Shown here one piece after another: positions 36,221 to 46,921 of a stretch of DNA of 51,805 bases. Positions within the stretch are counted from its first letter, which is position 1. Each line of letters starts with the position of its first letter. The stretch is taken from positions 1 to 51,805 of the forward strand of contig NZ_PFGL01000049.1 of NCBI RefSeq assembly GCF_002783505.1, read 5' to 3'. Below the pieces are notes generated by a model. The model was not told the origin of the DNA and did not search any database. It saw only the letters and a list, made by a program, of their open reading frames with translations. Both the position numbers and the translations under genes were made by a program. This stretch comes from Shewanella sp. CG12_big_fil_rev_8_21_14_0_65_47_15. GTDB taxonomy: Bacteria > Pseudomonadota > Gammaproteobacteria > Enterobacterales > Shewanellaceae.

Positions 36221-36569
36221 AACTGCTCACTTGCGCTGCAATACGCTGATAACGCTCATCTTCACTAACGCTAATGCGGATCATCCGAAAATTATCATCC
36301 GCGGTTTTGACCACTTCTTTGCGCCAATACCAATCCTTGCCGGCCAGTTCGACTCGGCCCTCTTTTCTCCCCACATCGGGGAACTGCGGCTCGAGTCTGG
36401 CGTCCACCATCTGATTATCTGCCACCCATTGGGCCAAGGTTCGCGATTCCAGAATGGGCATATTTGCCATCTGCTCACCTAAACTCTTAGTAATAGACAC
36501 CGCCGCGATAGAAAATACCGCCAGCGCGACGATCACCTCGAGTAAGGTCATACCCTTAACGTACTTCAT
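36201..36569 (-). CDS. gspI: Type II secretion minor pseudopilin GspI
   Basis: A 122-residue pseudopilin with cleavage site VKGMTLLEVIVALAVF (Glu +5) and a small globular domain. It nucleates the tip complex with GspJ and GspK. It overlaps gspH by 14 bp and gspJ by 20 bp, indicating tight translational coupling. Confidence 0.94.
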   Translation of the reverse strand: MKYVKGMTLLEVIVALAVFSIAAVSITKSLGEQMANMPILESRTLAQWVADNQMVDARLEPQFPDVGRKEGRVELAGKDWYWRKEVVKTADDNFRMIRISVSEDERYQRIAAQVSSYVLKTN

Positions 36570-37128
36570 CTGGGCGTCCTAGGGTTAAGCGGCCAAGCGC
36601 ATCACCAACAACCAACACATCGATCTCACCATTATCGGTCTTTGCGATAAAGCTGAGTTCGAAGGCGCTCATTTCACCACTGGGCAGCAACAGGATCTGT
36701 GGCTCTGGGTGTTTCTTCTTATCCTCGGTCGAAGGCTCTATCAACGGTTCTTCGAACCAAGATTCGTCGCTTTCATCCTCTTGCACTAAGGGCAAACCAT
36801 CGAGCACCAGATTGAGGGTTACGCCTGGATCCATTTGTTTTTCAGACAGTATTCTGTCTTTCTCCAGCGGATTCCATTTACTGTCTTTATAATACACAAA
36901 CTGATAGCTGGTTTTTTCAACCACAATACCGACGAAATAGCCGCTCAATACGGTTTCATCGAGCACTAATTCGGTGGCGGCAATAAACTGCTGTGCCGTT
37001 CTCTCTAGCGCCTTTTGTGGCCCAGAACTACTAATAGACATAGTCACCGCAGCAGCGGTGAGTCCCATCAGCAGGATCACCAGCATCACCTCCATTAAGG
37101 TGAAGCCGGCGTGGCGCAGTTTTAACAT
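36556..37128 (-). CDS. gspH: Type II secretion minor pseudopilin GspH
   Basis: Prepilin site RHAGFTLMEVMLVILL (Glu +5) close to the N-terminus. I start at the ATG at 37128, one base after the gspG stop, because this gives the short leader MLKLRHAG typical of pseudopilins; an open frame extends upstream to 37200 but overlaps gspG. The mature globular part carries an acidic insert (EDESDESWFEE). 190 residues. Confidence 0.92.
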   Translation of the reverse strand: MLKLRHAGFTLMEVMLVILLMGLTAAAVTMSISSSGPQKALERTAQQFIAATELVLDETVLSGYFVGIVVEKTSYQFVYYKDSKWNPLEKDRILSEKQMDPGVTLNLVLDGLPLVQEDESDESWFEEPLIEPSTEDKKKHPEPQILLLPSGEMSAFELSFIAKTDNGEIDVLVVGDALGRLTLGRPDEVR

Positions 37129-37129
37129 C

Positions 37130-37564
37130 CTATTGGAAGTTCTGTAGGTTCCAGTTACCGATATCATCTTCGGTACCTGGTTGGCCATCTGGCCCTGCAC
37201 TAAAAATATCGAGCTTGCTGTTTTCGCCTGGGCTCAACAACAGATAGTTACTGCGCCATGGATCCTGTGGCAAACGTTTCACATAGCCCTCTTCACGGTA
37301 GTTACGCGGCTCTGGTGAAATCGTTGGCTTTTGCACTAAGGCTTCTAAACCCTGCTCGGTCGTTGGATAGACACCGTTATCCAGCTTGTACATATCTAAG
37401 GCATTTTCGAGTGCGACTATGTCAGACACCGCTTTTTGTTGGTCGGCCTTATCTTTGTTACCCATTAAGTTTGGTACCACCATAGAGGCTAAAATACCGA
37501 GGATAACGATCACCACCATCACTTCGAGTAAGGTAAAACCTTGATGTTTCTTGTTCATTTGCAT
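37130..37564 (-). CDS. gspG: Type II secretion major pseudopilin GspG
   Basis: GspG polymerises into the pseudopilus. Cleavage site KKHQGFTLLEVMVVIVILG with Glu +5, followed by the family motifs VPNLMGNKDKADQQKA, YKLDNGVYPTTEQGLEALV and the calcium-binding end FSAGPDGQPGTEDDIGNW. The start at 37564 has AGGAGA eight bases upstream. 144 residues, as usual. Confidence 0.96.
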   Translation of the reverse strand: MQMNKKHQGFTLLEVMVVIVILGILASMVVPNLMGNKDKADQQKAVSDIVALENALDMYKLDNGVYPTTEQGLEALVQKPTISPEPRNYREEGYVKRLPQDPWRSNYLLLSPGENSKLDIFSAGPDGQPGTEDDIGNWNLQNFQ

Positions 37565-37626
37565 TTATTACTTCTCCTAAAAATCCTATGCCAATCGACT
37601 TGGTCATAATCCATATATCTAAAAAA

Positions 37627-38850
37627 TTAACCGCTAATCAAATTATTCAGCGCCAATATAGGTTGCAAAATTGCCATCACGATAAAGAGTACAACCCCCG
37701 CCATGCTCACCACCAACATAGGTTCAAATACACCAAGGGCAATAGCCACATTCCCTTCAAATTCCCTATCTTGGTTATCCGCGGCCCGCTCTAACATCTG
37801 TTCTAGCTGGCCACTCTTCTCTCCCGAGGCAATCATATATAACATCATTGCAGGAAACAGCTTAGTGTTAGTCAACGCGGTGCCTAGGCTAGTTCCTTCC
37901 CGCACCCGAGCGGTAGCATCATCCACGGCCGCACGAACCCTAACATTCTGTAATACTTCGCTGGCGATACGCATGCCATCGAGTAAAGGTACCGAACTGG
38001 CCGATAAGATACTTAAGGTGCGGGCAAATCGCGCGGTATTTAAGCCCTTACTGACTCGACCAATGACGGGCATTTTCAGCAAAAAACTGTGGTATTTCAT
38101 CCTAAATGCCGCGGATTTCAGCATCCGCTGAAACACAACGAACAGCATCACAATCGCCAGCACTAGGAACAGGCCATAATTTTGCACAAAGTCCGAGGCG
38201 GCAATCAGGAAGCGAGTCGTCGCAGGCAGTTCGGCGCCCATATGCTCGAATTGCCCCACCACCTTGGGCACCACAGCCGCAAGTAATACCGAAATGACCC
38301 CAATAGCCACCAGCGTTAACACTATGGGGTAGATCATCGCCTGCTGCAGCTTAGATTTGAGTTGTTGGCGGCGTTCGGTGTAATCAGCCAGCCGATTGAG
38401 CACGACTTCTAAGTGGCCGGACTTTTCACCCGAGGCCACCATGGCGCGGTATAAATCATCGAAAATATGTGGAAATTCTGCGAGGGAGTCAGCTAGGCTA
38501 TAGCCTTCGACGACCCTAGAGCGCACCGCCATAATCATGCTCGCCAAGCGGTCCTTCTCACACTGTTGCCCGACCGCTTTGAGGGACTCCTCAATGGGTA
38601 AACCAGCAGCGACTAAGGTGGCAATTTGACGGGTGATCAGTGCCAGTTCAGCGACCGAAATCCCCCGCTTAAAGAAGGCAAAACCACTGCTCTTGGCTTT
38701 AGCTTCTTTCTCGGTGACGGGGAGAATTTCCAACGGCATCATGCGCTGATCGCGCAATTGACTGCGGGCGTGTCTGGCAGTATCCGCCTCTATCACGCCC
38801 TTAAGCTGCTTTCCCTTGGCGTCCAGCGCCTTATATTCAAATGCTGGCAT
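37627..38850 (-). CDS. gspF: Type II secretion inner-membrane platform protein GspF
   Basis: GspF is the polytopic core of the assembly platform. Two homologous cytoplasmic helical domains (about 70-170 and 270-370, each with an SGEKSG(H/Q)LE motif) are separated and followed by membrane helices (about 170-195, 222-242, 375-397). The N-terminus MPAFEYKALDAKGKQLKG is typical. It starts three bases after gspE ends. 407 residues. Confidence 0.96.
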   Translation of the reverse strand: MPAFEYKALDAKGKQLKGVIEADTARHARSQLRDQRMMPLEILPVTEKEAKAKSSGFAFFKRGISVAELALITRQIATLVAAGLPIEESLKAVGQQCEKDRLASMIMAVRSRVVEGYSLADSLAEFPHIFDDLYRAMVASGEKSGHLEVVLNRLADYTERRQQLKSKLQQAMIYPIVLTLVAIGVISVLLAAVVPKVVGQFEHMGAELPATTRFLIAASDFVQNYGLFLVLAIVMLFVVFQRMLKSAAFRMKYHSFLLKMPVIGRVSKGLNTARFARTLSILSASSVPLLDGMRIASEVLQNVRVRAAVDDATARVREGTSLGTALTNTKLFPAMMLYMIASGEKSGQLEQMLERAADNQDREFEGNVAIALGVFEPMLVVSMAGVVLFIVMAILQPILALNNLISG

Positions 38851-38853
38851 AGC

Positions 38854-40419
38854 TTACTCCTCGCGGGTCACCCTGAGCACTTCTTCGAGTGTGGTGATGC
38901 CTGAGAGCACTTTACTCATGCCATCGTGGCGAATACTCGGTACAAACGGACGAATATATTTCTCGATCGCTAATTCACCGCGGCCACCGTGGATAAGCTC
39001 GCGCACATTATCATCCACCAGCAATAACTCGTGGATCCCCGTACGACCGCGATAACCGCTGCTACCACAGGCCTTACAACCGTTAGCGCGGAAAATATGT
39101 CGATGATCATCCGCGCTTATCCCGAGCAATTCACGCTCACGTTCATCGGGAATATGCTCTGTCTTACATTTTGGACAGAGGGTGCGGATCAAACGTTGGG
39201 CCAAGACGCCAAGCAAGCTCGAGGACACGAGGAATGGCTCGACGCCCATATCCTGCAGACGGGTAATAGCGCCGGATGCGGTGTTAGTGTGCAGAGTCGA
39301 GATCACCATATGCCCCGTCAGTGACGCCTGCACCGCAATTTGCGCGGTTTCAAGGTCACGGATCTCACCTATCATCACCACGTCAGGGTCTTGACGCAGG
39401 ATCGCCCGCAGACCACGGGCGAAGGTCATGTCCGCCTTAGTGTTAACTTGGGTTTGACCTATGCCCTCTAATTCATATTCGATCGGATCTTCAACGGTTA
39501 AAATGTTGGTATCTTTGGAGTTAATTTCGGTAAGACCCGCATATAGCGTGGTACTCTTACCCGAACCCGTAGGGCCCGTGACTAAGATAATGCCGTGGGG
39601 ACGACGGATAAGTTCATCGAACTTAACGCGGATACTATCCGTCATACCTAATTGTTTTAAATCGAGATTGCCGGCATTTTTATCGAGTAAACGCAGCACG
39701 ACCCGCTCACCATGGCTCGATGGCATAGTCGATACCCGCACATCCACAGCACGGCCCGCAATTCGCAGGGAAATACGACCATCCTGCGGCACACGTTTCT
39801 CGGCAATATCGAGGCGCGCCATCACCTTAATCCGCGACACTAGCAGCGACGACAGCTTACGGTTTGGCTTAAGCACTTCCTTGAGTACACCATCGATACG
39901 AAAACGCACTACAAGTTGTTTCTCGTAGGTCTCAATATGGATATCCGAGGCTTCTTCTTTAATGGCTTCGGATAGCAAGGCGTTGATCAGCTTGATAATT
40001 GGAGCGTCATCATCGCCCTCGAGCAGATCTTCGGTTTGCGGCAACTCTTCGGCAAGGGTGAATAAATCCATCTCGTTGCCAATATCTTCCATCAGTTGCT
40101 GGGCCTCTGAGGAATTAGCTTGATAGGCCTGGGTTAATTTAGCCTCAAATTTACCCGCCTCGAGTTGCACTAAGGGTAAATCCACCCCCGAATAGCGGCG
40201 GGCTTCGAGCATGGCTGCCAAGGGGGTTTTAGCCGTATAAAACAAGCTCAATTCGCCATTATCACCATAGGCTAAAATCACCTCATGGCGGTGGGCAAAG
40301 GCAAAGGGTAAGCGCTCTTTACTGCTGGAGCGAAATACCTCATCGCCTTCGGCTTCTAGGCCTAGCTCATTTGACACTAGGCTTAAGTCATCGACTTGGG
40401 ATACTTGTATTTCACTCAT
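38854..40419 (-). CDS. gspE: Type II secretion ATPase GspE
   Basis: GspE is the hexameric ATPase that drives pseudopilus growth. Walker A is GPTGSGKST (282-290), the Asp box and Walker B are in the HGIILVT to [10 protein letters not shown] region, and a His box is THLHTN-like (STLHTNTA). The zinc-binding tetracysteine is CPKC followed about 30 residues later by CKACG. I choose the ATG at 40419, which overlaps the gspD stop by eight bases and gives the N-terminus MSEIQVSQV; an ATG at 40446 would add nine residues. Confidence 0.95.
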   Translation of the reverse strand: MSEIQVSQVDDLSLVSNELGLEAEGDEVFRSSSKERLPFAFAHRHEVILAYGDNGELSLFYTAKTPLAAMLEARRYSGVDLPLVQLEAGKFEAKLTQAYQANSSEAQQLMEDIGNEMDLFTLAEELPQTEDLLEGDDDAPIIKLINALLSEAIKEEASDIHIETYEKQLVVRFRIDGVLKEVLKPNRKLSSLLVSRIKVMARLDIAEKRVPQDGRISLRIAGRAVDVRVSTMPSSHGERVVLRLLDKNAGNLDLKQLGMTDSIRVKFDELIRRPHGIILVTGPTGSGKSTTLYAGLTEINSKDTNILTVEDPIEYELEGIGQTQVNTKADMTFARGLRAILRQDPDVVMIGEIRDLETAQIAVQASLTGHMVISTLHTNTASGAITRLQDMGVEPFLVSSSLLGVLAQRLIRTLCPKCKTEHIPDERERELLGISADDHRHIFRANGCKACGSSGYRGRTGIHELLLVDDNVRELIHGGRGELAIEKYIRPFVPSIRHDGMSKVLSGITTLEEVLRVTREE

Positions 40420-42526
40420 GGGTTTTATCTTTATTCTTGTTTTCATCCAGCGTTTTGAGCGTTGAATCCGTTTTACGCATCTGGGTATCGAGACCTTTAC
40501 CTTCTTTGTAACGCTCTAAAATATCGTTTACTTCTGGAGGTAGATATTCAGATTGATTCCACTCATCTAATACAGGCACTTGAGTCTCCGGCATAAGATT
40601 GACGCCGCGTTCCTGCTGCTCAAGCTGCAAGGCTCTGAAATAGTTATATTTGCGACCCGCGATCCCTTCCATAGTCACACCATCACGGATAATGGTTGGC
40701 TTAATAAAGATCATCAGATTCTTCTTGGTCTTCTTACTGGAAGAAGATTTGAACAGATGGCCTAGGATAGGAATATCGCCAAGGAAAGGTACCTTTTGCA
40801 CGCTTTCCTGTACTTCTTCGTTGATTAAGCCCCCGAGCACGACAATTTGACCCGAATCGGCCATCACTGTGGTGGTTAAACGACGAGTGGCAAAGGAGAT
40901 ATCCACGCCCGTGTTGCCATTAACTCCAGAGACTTCCTGCTCGATAGCCAGTTTAACGGCGTTGCCTTCGTTAATTTGCGGCACCACTTTAAGCTTCACC
41001 CCAACCTCTTTACGTTCAACGGTTTGGAATGGATTACTGTTACTCGAACTGGCGGTTGACCCCGTCAGGATAGGGACTTCATCACCGACGATAAACGAGG
41101 CTTCTTGGTTATCTAAGGTGGTGATAGAAGGTGTGGCGAGTACGTTAGAGTTAGTGTCGCTCGATACGGCCTGAATCAGCGCACCAAAGTCGCCCATGGC
41201 CACACCCCAAGCCATACCGTTTACTTTGCCTAAAGCTTGGGCAAGTAAGGTGACATCACCTTTGGTATCAGGGTTTTCTGTACAGGTCTGATTATCCCCC
41301 GAACCAGTACAAGTTTGGGAAGCTTTCACATCCTGCGCCTGCCAGATACCCGCACCAATCTCACCTATGGTCGGGCCTAGGTTATTAAACTGAGTGCCAC
41401 CGCCGGCTTTCGCGGCCCATTGCACACCGAAGCCGACATTATCACCCTCGGCGACTTCCACAATAATGGCTTCAACTAATACCTGTGCACGGCGAATATC
41501 GAGCTGATTGATCACGCTCTCTATGGTGCGCATCTGATCTGGCTCGGCGCTGATCACCAGAGCATTGGTATCGGTATGCGCCATAATATTGATCTCATTA
41601 CGACGTTTTCCACTCGCCTGGGCACTCTGATCTTTATCACCCTCAAGCTTCTGGGCAAAACCTGTCAGCACTTCAACTAAATCTTCGGCCTTGGCATAAC
41701 GTAAGTAACGCACCTTAGTGTTGCCCGTGCTGGCTTGCTCGGCATCGAGACGATGAATAAGCTCGACCACACGTTGGCGGCTCTTTTCATCACCACTCAC
41801 CACCACGGCATTAATGCGCTCATCCGCGACCACTTTGGGTGCTTGGCCGGGTAATTGCGCTTGGTTAGCCGTTGCGCGGTAGAGGGTATCAATAATCCGC
41901 ACCATCTCACCGGCGGAGGCGAACTCTAATGGGACAACTTGTACCGAGGTATCGCCCTGCTTATCCACGCGGCGGACAATTTCCACTAACTTGTTGACCA
42001 CAGCGGCGCGGCCGGAGAGCATTAACACGTTTGACGGATCGTAGTTAACCACGTTGCCGCCACCGGCGTTATCGTTTAACTGACGTAGTAGTGGTGCCAG
42101 TTGCTTTGCCTCTGTGTTATACAGCGCCACAATACGGGTCACCATCTCATCCCCAAGGCCTGGGTCGTTATCGTTGGCAACGCGGATAGCGGCGGTTTTG
42201 GCGTCCTTGTCCTTGATGACCTTAATGACGTTATTTTCCATCTCGACTATGGCATAGCCGTAGACCTGCAGGACGTTGAGGAAAAATTGATAATACTGTT
42301 CATCGTTCAGCAAGTCGTAGCTGCGCACGTTGATTTTGCCGCGAATCGTTGGATCAACAATAATGGTCTTATTCAGATTTTTACCAACGATGTTGATAAA
42401 TTCTTGGATATCGGTGCCTTTAAAGTTGGCCGCATATTGTTCGGACCAAACAAATTGGGAGGTGAACATGGCGGCGCCCGCCACAACTCCGGCAATCAGT
42501 TTGCGTCGAATCCTTTTGTTATTCAT
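40412..42526 (-). CDS. gspD: Type II secretion outer-membrane secretin GspD
   Basis: GspD forms the 15-mer outer-membrane channel. It has a signal peptide (1-28, ending VWS), four periplasmic N domains (N0 with [21 protein letters not shown], then N1-N3 with [17 protein letters not shown]), and the secretin core with [33 protein letters not shown] and VVLGGLI. The C-terminus has an S-domain-like tail. 704 residues is normal. It overlaps gspE by eight bases. Confidence 0.96.
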   Translation of the reverse strand: MNNKRIRRKLIAGVVAGAAMFTSQFVWSEQYAANFKGTDIQEFINIVGKNLNKTIIVDPTIRGKINVRSYDLLNDEQYYQFFLNVLQVYGYAIVEMENNVIKVIKDKDAKTAAIRVANDNDPGLGDEMVTRIVALYNTEAKQLAPLLRQLNDNAGGGNVVNYDPSNVLMLSGRAAVVNKLVEIVRRVDKQGDTSVQVVPLEFASAGEMVRIIDTLYRATANQAQLPGQAPKVVADERINAVVVSGDEKSRQRVVELIHRLDAEQASTGNTKVRYLRYAKAEDLVEVLTGFAQKLEGDKDQSAQASGKRRNEINIMAHTDTNALVISAEPDQMRTIESVINQLDIRRAQVLVEAIIVEVAEGDNVGFGVQWAAKAGGGTQFNNLGPTIGEIGAGIWQAQDVKASQTCTGSGDNQTCTENPDTKGDVTLLAQALGKVNGMAWGVAMGDFGALIQAVSSDTNSNVLATPSITTLDNQEASFIVGDEVPILTGSTASSSNSNPFQTVERKEVGVKLKVVPQINEGNAVKLAIEQEVSGVNGNTGVDISFATRRLTTTVMADSGQIVVLGGLINEEVQESVQKVPFLGDIPILGHLFKSSSSKKTKKNLMIFIKPTIIRDGVTMEGIAGRKYNYFRALQLEQQERGVNLMPETQVPVLDEWNQSEYLPPEVNDILERYKEGKGLDTQMRKTDSTLKTLDENKNKDKTHE

Positions 42527-42550
42527 TATTTTACTTTCCTCTAACGCGTG

Positions 42551-43474
42551 TTATTGCGGCAAACTAAACATGATTTCAACCAATTGCCCTTCCCGCTCGA
42601 CCATAATGGAAACTTCAGTTAGCTCAGGTAATTGGCTCATCATTTCTAATGCCTGACTCATCACGGTCAGGTCATATCCATTAATCGATTTGGCGAGGTC
42701 ATTGGCTTTAAAGCCCGCTTGTTTAAATAAATTGACATCTTTACCGGGGTTCAGACGATAACCGACCACATTCTCGCCCTGTTTTACCGGAGAAATAGCA
42801 ATGTAATCAGTAATTTTACTGGGGTCGGCCAATAGTTCGCTACGGGATTCGGCCAGCTCTTGGGAAATTTCGGCATTTTTACGCTGATCGACACGGCTGG
42901 CGACTTCACCCCTATCGCCCTTGGCTTGTTGTAACTGCTGATTGGCGGGGCTTTGACTGGTATACACCAGACCGTCGAGCATCAAGGTCTCATAGCGGCC
43001 GGCGTTGGTGATAATAATACGGTCGGCGTAGACTTCTTTGAGTGAGGCGGAGGTGCCTTTAATCTTATCGCCGAGGCTGTAGGTTTCTTGACTACCGCCA
43101 GATTCGATAATCGCTAGGCCCTTTTGATCGGCCGTCGAAGCCACCACCCCTGTCAACTGGATAGACAAGGTTGTCTTAGGTGCATCGGTCACAGTCTCAA
43201 CGACTTCAGCCTTAGGTTGCTCGGACTTAGGCGCGGCAGTGCCAAAGAGTCCCAGTTGCTGTAAACCAGCGAGATCGATTTGCCCAGCCCCTTTTCCAGC
43301 CGTAATGGCCGTGGGGGACCAAGCGCTCGGGGATGAGGTTGTCGGTACGAGTTTCCATGTAATTTGCGCGGCTAACAGTAAACTCACCACTAAACCCAGC
43401 CAGAAAACAAACTGACTCAATGGCTTATGTGGAATACTGGCGGCTTTCGCGATAACTTTATCTAATAAATCCAT
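42551..43474 (-). CDS. gspC: Type II secretion protein GspC
   Basis: GspC couples the inner-membrane platform to the secretin and helps select substrates. It has a cytoplasmic N-terminus, one membrane helix (about 24-42), a homology-region domain (about 90-180, with LTGVVASTADQKGLAIIE) that binds GspD N0, and a C-terminal PDZ-like domain (about 215-305). I start at the ATG at 43474, with GAGGG about 11 bases upstream; a TTG at 43492 is less likely. It is the first gene of the gsp operon, so the promoter must lie in the 250 bp shared with hslR; no single promoter there is convincing to me. Confidence 0.94.
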   Translation of the reverse strand: MDLLDKVIAKAASIPHKPLSQFVFWLGLVVSLLLAAQITWKLVPTTSSPSAWSPTAITAGKGAGQIDLAGLQQLGLFGTAAPKSEQPKAEVVETVTDAPKTTLSIQLTGVVASTADQKGLAIIESGGSQETYSLGDKIKGTSASLKEVYADRIIITNAGRYETLMLDGLVYTSQSPANQQLQQAKGDRGEVASRVDQRKNAEISQELAESRSELLADPSKITDYIAISPVKQGENVVGYRLNPGKDVNLFKQAGFKANDLAKSINGYDLTVMSQALEMMSQLPELTEVSIMVEREGQLVEIMFSLPQ

Positions 43475-43724
43475 ATTTATGTGGACCCTCAATACAGGTC
43501 TCTGTTCTGATTAGGTAATAATAATGCCCGCCACATGCTAACCTAGGCTGCATTTGGCAACAACCCCATAACAGTATTGCAATTGGCGAAAATTGCCCAA
43601 TTATGCTAACTTTGCCGGCCTTAAAAGGGTGTGAAGCACGCCTCCCTTTAACATAATAGAAATGCGACTCACGCATTTTATTGCTCAGCGTGTGAACTCA
43701 TCGATCTTTTATCTTGGAGACACT

Positions 43725-44123
43725 ATGACGCAAAGTTCTAGCGACAACACCAGTGTTCGACTCGACAAATGGCTGTGGGCCGCGCGTTTCTATAAAACCC
43801 GCGCCATTGCCAAGGAAATGATCAATGGCGGCAAAGTACATTACAACGGCGCGCGCACCAAATCTAGTAAGAATGCCGAGATAGGTGCCGTCCTTAAGAT
43901 ACGCCAGGGATATGACGACAAAGAGATCGTCATAAAAAAATTATCAGAACTGCGCCAAAGTGCGTCAATTGCACAAGAATTGTACGAAGAAACGGCAAAC
44001 AGTGTGGCAAAACGCGCGGTAAACGCCGAAGCCAGGCGATTGAACATACTCAATAATCCTGCGCCAGACCATAAACCGGATAAGAAACAACGACGCCAGC
44101 TTATTCGATTTAAAGACTTCTAG
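43725..44123 (+). CDS. hslR: Ribosome-associated heat-shock protein Hsp15 (S4 domain)
   Basis: Hsp15 binds 50S subunits that carry an aborted nascent chain and helps recycle them. The S4 RNA-binding domain spans about residues 10-70 ([31 protein letters not shown]). The C-terminus is basic ([16 protein letters not shown]). The ATG at 43725 has GGAGA seven bases upstream; the frame is open further left but without a start that fits the family. hslO follows 32 bp downstream, as in E. coli. Confidence 0.94.
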   Translation: MTQSSSDNTSVRLDKWLWAARFYKTRAIAKEMINGGKVHYNGARTKSSKNAEIGAVLKIRQGYDDKEIVIKKLSELRQSASIAQELYEETANSVAKRAVNAEARRLNILNNPAPDHKPDKKQRRQLIRFKDF

Positions 44124-44155
44124 GCTTTAAAAGTTACTCAATAGTGAGACACAAG

Positions 44156-45016
44156 ATGAACCAAGATATTTTACACCGCTACCTATTCGACAATGCCGAT
44201 GTGCGTGGTGAACTGGTGCAACTGCAAGACAGCTATCAGCATGTGATAGGCTCGCATGCTTATCCCCCAGTGCTACAGGTTTTGCTCGGCGAGTTGATGG
44301 CCGCGACCTCACTGTTAACCGCCACCTTAAAGTTCAGTGGGGATATCAGTGTTCAGTTACAGGGAAATGGCCCAGTTTCATTGGCGGTGATCAATGGAAA
44401 TAACCTGCAACAGCTCCGTGGTGTGGCGCGCTGGGATGGCGCGTTAGCCGATGATGCTAACCTTGCCGATCTCTTTGGTGAAGGCTATATGGTGATCACC
44501 CTCACTCCAGATGAAGGTGAGCGCTATCAAGGGGTTGTGGCATTAGACAAGCCAACATTGGCCGCCTGTGTTGAGGAATACTTCAATCAATCTGAGCAGT
44601 TGCCCACCTCACTCTGGTTATTTGCTGACGGTAAACAAGCGGCGGGGATGTTCCTGCAAATTCTGCCAAGCCAAGAAGATCACAACCATGACTTCGAGCA
44701 TTTGAGCCAGTTAACCTCCACCATTAAGGCCGAAGAGTTATTCACTTTAGAGGCACAGGATGTGTTACACCGCTTGTATCATCAGGAAGAAGTGCGCCTA
44801 TTCGACCCTATCGAGGTGAGCTTTAAGTGTACTTGTTCACGGGAGCGCAGCGCCGCAGCAATCAAGACCCTCGACCGAGCCGAAATTGAAGCCATTCTGG
44901 TTGAAGATGGCAAAGTCGCTATGGGTTGTGAATACTGCAACGCAAACTATGTGTTCGATGGCATAGATATAGCGGCGATATTCGCCAACGGTCAATCGGC
45001 AAATACCCAACAGTAA
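44156..45016 (+). CDS. hslO: Redox-regulated chaperonin Hsp33
   Basis: Hsp33 is a holdase switched on by oxidation and unfolding. The zinc-binding redox switch is CTC (about 225-227) and CEYC (about 258-261) at the C-terminus. The N-terminal domain starts [20 protein letters not shown], as in E. coli. I start at the ATG at 44156 with GTGAG upstream; a GTG at 44144 would add four residues. 286 residues. Co-transcribed with hslR and followed by a terminator. Confidence 0.95.
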   Translation: MNQDILHRYLFDNADVRGELVQLQDSYQHVIGSHAYPPVLQVLLGELMAATSLLTATLKFSGDISVQLQGNGPVSLAVINGNNLQQLRGVARWDGALADDANLADLFGEGYMVITLTPDEGERYQGVVALDKPTLAACVEEYFNQSEQLPTSLWLFADGKQAAGMFLQILPSQEDHNHDFEHLSQLTSTIKAEELFTLEAQDVLHRLYHQEEVRLFDPIEVSFKCTCSRERSAAAIKTLDRAEIEAILVEDGKVAMGCEYCNANYVFDGIDIAAIFANGQSANTQQ

Positions 45017-45033
45017 TCAATACATTGCCTTGT

Positions 45034-45056
45034 AAAGGGGGCTTTAAGCCCCCTTT
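45034..45056 (+). terminator. Terminator after hslO
   Basis: Perfect nine-base-pair stem AAAGGGGGC/GCCCCCTTT (45034-45042 with 45048-45056) with a five-base loop, followed by a short T/C stretch. The T-run is modest but the stem is very stable. Confidence 0.75.
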
Positions 45057-45068
45057 CTTACCCGCTTC

Positions 45069-45084
45069 AATGATCTAGCTCACA
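45069..45084. promoter_or_regulatory. CRP-like site before pckA
   Basis: AATGATCTAGCTCACA matches the 16-bp CRP core TGTGATCTAGATCACA at 13 positions, with a perfect right half TCACA. Its centre (45076.5) lies about 40 bp before the start site predicted from the -10 at 45104, the class II activator position. CRP control of pckA is known in enteric bacteria. Confidence 0.6.
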
Positions 45085-45103
45085 CTTTCTCCCCCGCTTA
45101 GGC

Positions 45104-45109
45104 TACAAT
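45104..45109 (+). promoter_or_regulatory. pckA -10 element
   Basis: TACAAT lies downstream of the CRP-like site. The DNA 17 bp upstream (CACACT) is a poor -35, as expected for a promoter that needs an activator. The leader to the pckA ATG would be about 100 bases. Confidence 0.5.
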
Positions 45110-45215
45110 CGCCTCACTTTATCCCCTAGCATGACTCAGGTGATAAATAAAACAAATCGGCAGACGATCGATAATAAAAATAACCTCATAAATACAAATA
45201 CATGGAGACCTCACT

Positions 45216-46757
45216 ATGGCGGATGGATTACACCGCGTTCACTACAACCCCTCAACCGCACAACTTGTCGAATTTGCCCTGCTACGCGGCGAAGGTGAAT
45301 TGACAGCCAATGGTGCACTAGTCGCAAAAACGGGCGCCCGCACAGGTCGCTCACCCGGCGATCGTTTTATTGTAAAAGAACCCGGTTCGGCAGCCGACAT
45401 CGAATGGGGCCCAGTTAACCAAGCTTTTGATGCGGGAGCCTTCGAAGGTTTATGGGCGCGGGTGGAAGCCTTTCTCGCCGATAAGGAACTGTTTGTCTCC
45501 GACCTCGAAGTGGGCGCCGACACAGAACACTACCAGCCAGTAAGAGTCACCACTCAATACGCTTGGCACCAGTTGTTCGCCCGCAATCTTTTTATCATTC
45601 CAGAAGAATTCAATCGCCAAGATAAGCCCGTATGGCAAATCATTAATGCCCCTGACTTTGTCTGCGATCCAACGCGCGATGGCACAAATTCAGAAGCGGC
45701 GGTGATCTTGAACTTTGCCGAACACAAAGTGCTGCTCGCGGGCCTGAAATACGCCGGCGAGATGAAAAAATCCATGTTCTCGGTGCAGAACTTCCTGCTG
45801 CCAGCCCTGGGCGTGCTACCCATGCACTGCTCGGCCAACGTAGGTAAAGACGGCGACACTACGCTATTTTTCGGCCTATCTGGCACGGGTAAAACCACGC
45901 TATCGGCCGATCCCAAACGTTTCCTGATTGGTGATGATGAACACGGCTGGGCAGCGGGCGGCGTATTTAATATCGAGGGTGGTTGCTACGCCAAATGTAT
46001 CGATTTAAGCCAAAAAAATGAGCCCGTGATTTGGGATGCGATTCGTTTCGGCACTGTGCTCGAAAACGTGGTGATGGATGAACATCGGGCGCCAAACTAC
46101 AAAGACGGCAGCCTGACGGAAAACACCCGCGCGGCCTACCCGCTGGAGCATATCGCCCAACGTAAAGAAGATAACCGCGGCGCCGAGCCCCATGCGGTGG
46201 TGTTCTTAACCTGCGACGTGTCTGGCGTATTGCCACCGGTTTCTATCCTGAGTAAAGAACAGGCGGCATACCATTTCTTGTCGGGTTATACCGCCAAGGT
46301 GGGTTCGACCGAAATCGGCTCAACCTCGGCCATTCAATCGACCTTCTCAACTTGCTTCGGCGCACCTTTCTTCCCTCGCCCTGCAGGCGTGTATGCCGAA
46401 CTGCTCATGAAGCGCATTGAGTCCTTCGGCAGCCAAGTGTACTTAGTCAACACCGGCTGGACAGGCGGCCCCCATGGCGTAGGTAAGCGTTTCGATATTC
46501 CAACGACCCGGGCTATCGTCGATGCGATTGTTAGCGGTGAGTTGAAAGAGGTTGAAACCGTCCACTTAGACACCTTGAACCTTGCCGTTCCTGTCGCAGT
46601 GGCGGGTGTGGATAGCAATTTACTCAATCCAATGAATACCTGGAGCGATAAAGCGCTATACGCCGAATACGCCCAAAAACTGGCCGAAGCTTTCACAAAA
46701 AACTTCGCTAAGTATCAAGTATCCGACGCTATCCGCAACGCAGGCCCAAAGGCATAA
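45216..46757 (+). CDS. pckA: Phosphoenolpyruvate carboxykinase (ATP)
   Basis: PckA converts oxaloacetate and ATP to phosphoenolpyruvate, the first step of gluconeogenesis. The ATP-binding loop GLSGTGKTT (220-228) is followed by LIGDDEHGW with the metal-binding Asp. [10 protein letters not shown] near the N-terminus and [12 protein letters not shown] are family signatures. 513 residues. A GGAG lies eight bases before the ATG. It is a single-gene unit between terminators, with a CRP-like site upstream. The glyoxylate-bypass-type regulator near the right edge would fit the same acetate/gluconeogenic physiology. Confidence 0.96.
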   Translation: MADGLHRVHYNPSTAQLVEFALLRGEGELTANGALVAKTGARTGRSPGDRFIVKEPGSAADIEWGPVNQAFDAGAFEGLWARVEAFLADKELFVSDLEVGADTEHYQPVRVTTQYAWHQLFARNLFIIPEEFNRQDKPVWQIINAPDFVCDPTRDGTNSEAAVILNFAEHKVLLAGLKYAGEMKKSMFSVQNFLLPALGVLPMHCSANVGKDGDTTLFFGLSGTGKTTLSADPKRFLIGDDEHGWAAGGVFNIEGGCYAKCIDLSQKNEPVIWDAIRFGTVLENVVMDEHRAPNYKDGSLTENTRAAYPLEHIAQRKEDNRGAEPHAVVFLTCDVSGVLPPVSILSKEQAAYHFLSGYTAKVGSTEIGSTSAIQSTFSTCFGAPFFPRPAGVYAELLMKRIESFGSQVYLVNTGWTGGPHGVGKRFDIPTTRAIVDAIVSGELKEVETVHLDTLNLAVPVAVAGVDSNLLNPMNTWSDKALYAEYAQKLAEAFTKNFAKYQVSDAIRNAGPKA

Positions 46758-46783
46758 GCACTTAAGCCAAAGGATTAGTTATA

Positions 46784-46819
46784 AAAAAGCGCCTATCCAG
46801 TAATGGATCGGCGCTTTTT
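46784..46819. terminator. pckA terminator
   Basis: AAAAAGCGCC (46784-46793) pairs with GGCGCTTTTT (46810-46819), with a further ATCCA/TGGAT pairing inside and a four-base loop. Strong T-run on the plus strand and A-run on the other side, so it can act in both directions. Confidence 0.88.
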
Positions 46820-46921
46820 ATTGGCCTTGAATATCATACGATTTTGGGCGATTAATCCGCTTTTATCCCTTTAAAAAACAAAAGTAATTTTATTTTAGGT
46901 TGAATTTTTTTCTGAAACGCG

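Noticed and set aside
45242..46696. Long minus-strand open frames inside pckA
   Set aside because: Antisense shadows of a highly conserved, codon-biased gene; no start signals.
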